Below, in pieces: positions 41,503 to 44,120 of a stretch of 44,120 bases of DNA (positions are counted from its first letter, which is position 1; the number at the start of each line of letters is the position of its first letter). Under the pieces are notes generated by a model, which saw nothing but the letters and a program-made list of their open reading frames with translations, had not been told where the DNA came from and searched no databases. The DNA is from Chara braunii (lineage: Eukaryota; Streptophyta; Charophyceae; Charales; Characeae): NCBI GenBank assembly GCA_003427395.1, contig BFEA01000527.1:184879-228998 (forward strand), in the 5' to 3' direction. A program made the position numbers and the translations under genes.

Positions 41503-43200
41503 TCACCCAGAACTTCGAAAATTGAAATTCGAATTTTCGCGGACGCAGGGTGGGGGGGGCGGAGGACGGCCAGGCGAGGCGTGTGACGTAACCGTTCGGC
41601 ATGGGTATCCATCTTTTGAGTCTACGCAAGTTGTGAGCAGCGGGCGCATCTCCCTCCCCCCAATCAGGCCTTGTCCCGTCGGGTGCTCGTCCAGGTATTC
41701 CTGTTCCAACTTGTCTGTCCCAGTCTCTAGGCAGGCAAAGCGGTTGCCCTTGTCGCCTTCCCCTTTGTCTGCCTCTACCGGTTTCATGCCCGGGATCTCG
41801 TTCTTTTTACTTCCAACGACCACCCTGGATTCCTGTTTGCTAGTCCTTGTGGGGGGGTATTTCAGGCGTGTTTCCAGGGATTTTGGGGGGATCCATGTTG
41901 CTGGTGGTTGGGATCCCGGTCGTGGGTCACCCTGCCCTTCCCATGACCAACCTACCACCTCCCCTTCCGTTTGGCCTGGTGAATCAATGTAGACCCACCC
42001 CTCATAGTCCGGGTCGACCGTCCGCCATCTGGATTCCTCGAAGGGATCCTTCCTCAGTCGCCCTGTGGGTTTTGCTGTGCGCGAGGGGTGGCGTGCACAG
42101 ACCGTGTCAGTGTATAAGTGTCCGTAGGCCTGACACTTGAAGCACCAGGGTCTATGCTTGTGGGCTGTGTGGATACAATATATTTCACCCCCTACACAGA
42201 AAGGGATAACATCGTCGATTGAGAAAATATGCTCATCAGTGAGGTGAATAACTAACATTAAGTAATCATCTCTCCGTGCTACATGGGGGGTTAGCGGGTC
42301 AATGAAGTCTACCGCATCGTATTTTTCTGCAAAGTCCTGGACGAAGGCTGCTTGGATTTCAATCGGGACATGCCGAAATTCCACCCAAAAATGCTCCCTC
42401 AGCATTTGCTCCCTGCGTTCTTCAGGCCGCTGTGGTTTCGGGGGGAGCCGAGGGGTAGATGCGTACTTCAGACCTTTCACATCGGAGTGATTTCCAACCA
42501 TCCATCATTTTTTTGTCTGCATCAGAGACACAAAGAACGGTGATGACAGACGACGAGGCGGGTTGAATCAGAAAACGATCGCGTGCACTCACTGGAGATC
42601 CTTTGAATGTCACTAAGCGTTCTCTGATCCACCCCACTTTGTTGTTTGTGGATTTGAATGCCGCATCGTCATGGAAGGCCCAATTACTTGCGTGGCGAGT
42701 GTATAGGGCATCCCTTGTTCTAACTGCTTCCCCCGGGAGCGCTCGGACAACAGTAGTCCTACCCCCCTGTTGCAATATCCCATTTTCTGAAGCGGCCATG
42801 AGGCGAGATAGGAAAAAGGCCCCGGCTGTTGTTAAATTTCTCAACGGGATCTTTCATTCCTCCCGCCCCCCCCCTCACTAGTAGCACCCTCTTTCTTGCG
42901 TTGAATTGCTATGGTATCTTGGGTAAGAGGTCCCCTCACCCTCTCTGCCCATGTTCTGGCAGTCGAGTCGCGAGAGATCGAACTGGTAGTTGCTCCCATG
43001 TGGCTCTCACTGACGGATTCCATCCCTTTCCCCTGTTCTCGCGATTGTTCCCCCCCAGCGTCGATTCTCATTCCGAAGCCTTGAGTATGGTTTGTTGCAT
43101 TCCTTTGATCCTTTTTTTTCTCCCCTTCTTCCGGGATACCCTTCTTTTCCGAGAGTCGACTCTGAGACAGGTGTCTCGCTATCGCTTTATACATAAGCAT
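41503..43200 (-). pseudogene. LINE copy C, ORF1 only
   Basis: Minus-strand frames 42841-43200, 42422-42844 and 41503-42501. The middle one has RTTVVRALPGEAVRTRDALY and NWAFHDDAAFK, and the last has FWVEFRHVPIEIQAAFVQDF, a DYLMLVI region, and the knuckle CFKCQAYGHLYTDTVC (~42098-42145), the same C-x2-C-x4-H-x6-C spacing as copy B. The last two frames overlap by a one-base shift at a C6 run near 42440. The protein matches copy B (35733-34831). ORF2 is absent; the sequence departs from copy B near 41570. Inactive. Confidence 0.75.
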
Positions 43201-43274
43201 AAAGTCTAGTTTCTTATGAACTCACTGATGTCGAACCTTCTCTCTGCTGTTCACCATGATGCCCGAACTCAAGC

Positions 43275-44120
43275 GATTGCGGGGGAGGGAATGAAGTGGT
43301 CAGGATCGGGGGAGAAGGCAGTGGGGATCGGAGGCGGGATCAGGATCGGGAATCGGGGGCGGCAAGATGGTCGGGATCGGGTGCGCAGGCAGATGGGGAT
43401 GCAGGGAGAAGGTCGGGGTTGGGGGCGGAGGGGATCGGGCTCAGGGTCAAGGTCAAGAGGTTGTGGCCGGGACACAGGGTTAGACCGGAAGCAAAGCCGG
43501 GCAGGATGGTCGGGATTGGGTTGAGGGGCGATGGGGATCGGGATGGGAGAGATTGCGGTCGCAACAGGATCAAGTGAGGGGGTCGGGGAGAGGGGGGGTT
43601 CAGGGAGGTCGGGATTGGGAACCGGGGGCGGGGAGGTGGTTGAGGTCAGGTGCGCGGGGAGATGGAATCGGGGGCGGGGGGATGGTCGAGATCGGGTGCG
43701 GGGGGAGATGGTCGGGGTCGGGGGCGGAGGGGATCGGGATTGGGGTACGGGGCGATAGGGAGAGATTGCGGTCGGGACGGGATCAAGTGAGGGGGTCGGG
43801 GAGAGAGGGGTCGGGATCGGGAACCGGGGGCGGGGAAGTGGTTGAGATCGGGCGCGTGGGGAGATGAGGTCGGGATCGGGTGCACGGGGAGATGATCGAG
43901 GTTGGGGGCGGAGGGGTCGTACTCGGGGATTACAGAGATTGCGGTCGGGATCCAATGATGGGGGATGGTCGGGAGCGGGAAAATAGTCGGTCGGGATCCA
44001 ATCGCGGGGGATGGTCGGGGGCGGGGGAATAGTCGGAGCCGGGGACGGGAATCGAGGACAGGGAGATGGTCAGGATCGGGTGCGAGAGGGAGATGGTCGA
44101 GATTGGGGTCGGGGGGTCGG
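43275..44120. repeat. G-rich satellite with ~213-bp higher-order unit
   Basis: Degenerate repeats of GGGATCGGG/GGGGTCGGG-type motifs. A longer block starting GATTGCGGTCG recurs at 43551 and 43764 (213 bp) and, partly, at 43937. Runs of 4-7 G are dense on the plus strand, with G-quadruplex potential. Open frames on both strands (Pro-rich, Gly-rich) are composition artefacts. Runs off the window. Confidence 0.85.

Noticed and set aside
41522-41992. 156-codon plus-strand frame
   Set aside because: It is antisense to the LINE ORF1 and has no independent support.
43269-43955. 228-codon Pro/Arg-rich frame on the minus strand
   Set aside because: It is the complement of the G-rich satellite; composition and repeats explain it.

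Overview
Organism and overall character. This is eukaryotic, repeat-dominated, gene-free DNA. I see no host protein-coding gene, no rRNA and no convincing functional tRNA. Almost everything recognisable is a transposable element, most of it decayed. The mix is a chromodomain-carrying Ty3/gypsy element, L1-type LINEs with a plant-like ORF1 and a C-terminal zinc-binding region, a Penelope-like element with the GIY-YIG endonuclease placed before the RT, a hAT relic, MITE/foldback elements, many microsatellites and long A/T homopolymers. This points to a large, repeat-rich green-lineage genome. A charophyte such as Chara braunii is my best guess, from resemblance of the gag proteins to what I remember of that genome; I could not check this.

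Layout, left to right. 1-1640: (GA)n microsatellites, a palindrome pair, a ~90-bp degenerate tandem repeat and the first copy of a CTAGG-ended MITE. 1665-6540: a Penelope-like element bounded by direct repeats (pLTRs), with a gag-like CCHC ORF, a GIY-YIG-like domain and an RT with all core motifs visible, all broken. 6540-11030: low-complexity DNA, the second (inverted) MITE copy, clusters of a LINE 3'-end motif, a tRNA-like SINE head and a foldback element. 11040-18345: four 5'-truncated or partial LINE copies (two minus, two plus) and a ~100-bp tandem array at 11660-12400. The LINE at 14978-18345 carries a nonautonomous hAT element with an 8-bp target duplication and a 672-base assembly gap. 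18350-19866: a gag fragment, a LINE 3' module and a tRNA-like SINE.

19867-40060 is best read as one minus-strand Ty3/gypsy chromovirus split by nested insertions. Its 3' LTR, PPT, chromodomain-integrase, RNase H, RT, protease and C-terminal gag lie at 19867-25809. The rest of gag, the leader, the PBS and the 5' LTR lie at 37010-40060. The 11.2-kb filler (25810-37009) ends in a poly(A) tail, is flanked by a 16-bp direct repeat of gag sequence, and contains a nearly full-length ~8.8-kb LINE (27845-36640, minus strand) and an exact 25-bp minisatellite. 40061-44120: two short LINE 3' fragments, tRNA-like sequences, a foldback element, a third LINE ORF1 (41560-43200, minus) and a G-rich satellite running off the window.

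How the parts relate. Several LINE copies of one superfamily share a 3' UTR made of two conserved blocks (around GAAGAGGCA and GGGACGCTGGACCCGG), followed in many copies by a stem-loop with a TGCTC-containing loop and an A-rich tail. Short elements elsewhere, including one inside the gypsy 5' LTR, carry the same 3' module, as expected if a LINE machinery mobilises truncated copies or SINE-like partners. The stem-loop, the Penelope-like element with an added gag-like ORF, and the nested architecture are the most interesting parts of the window.
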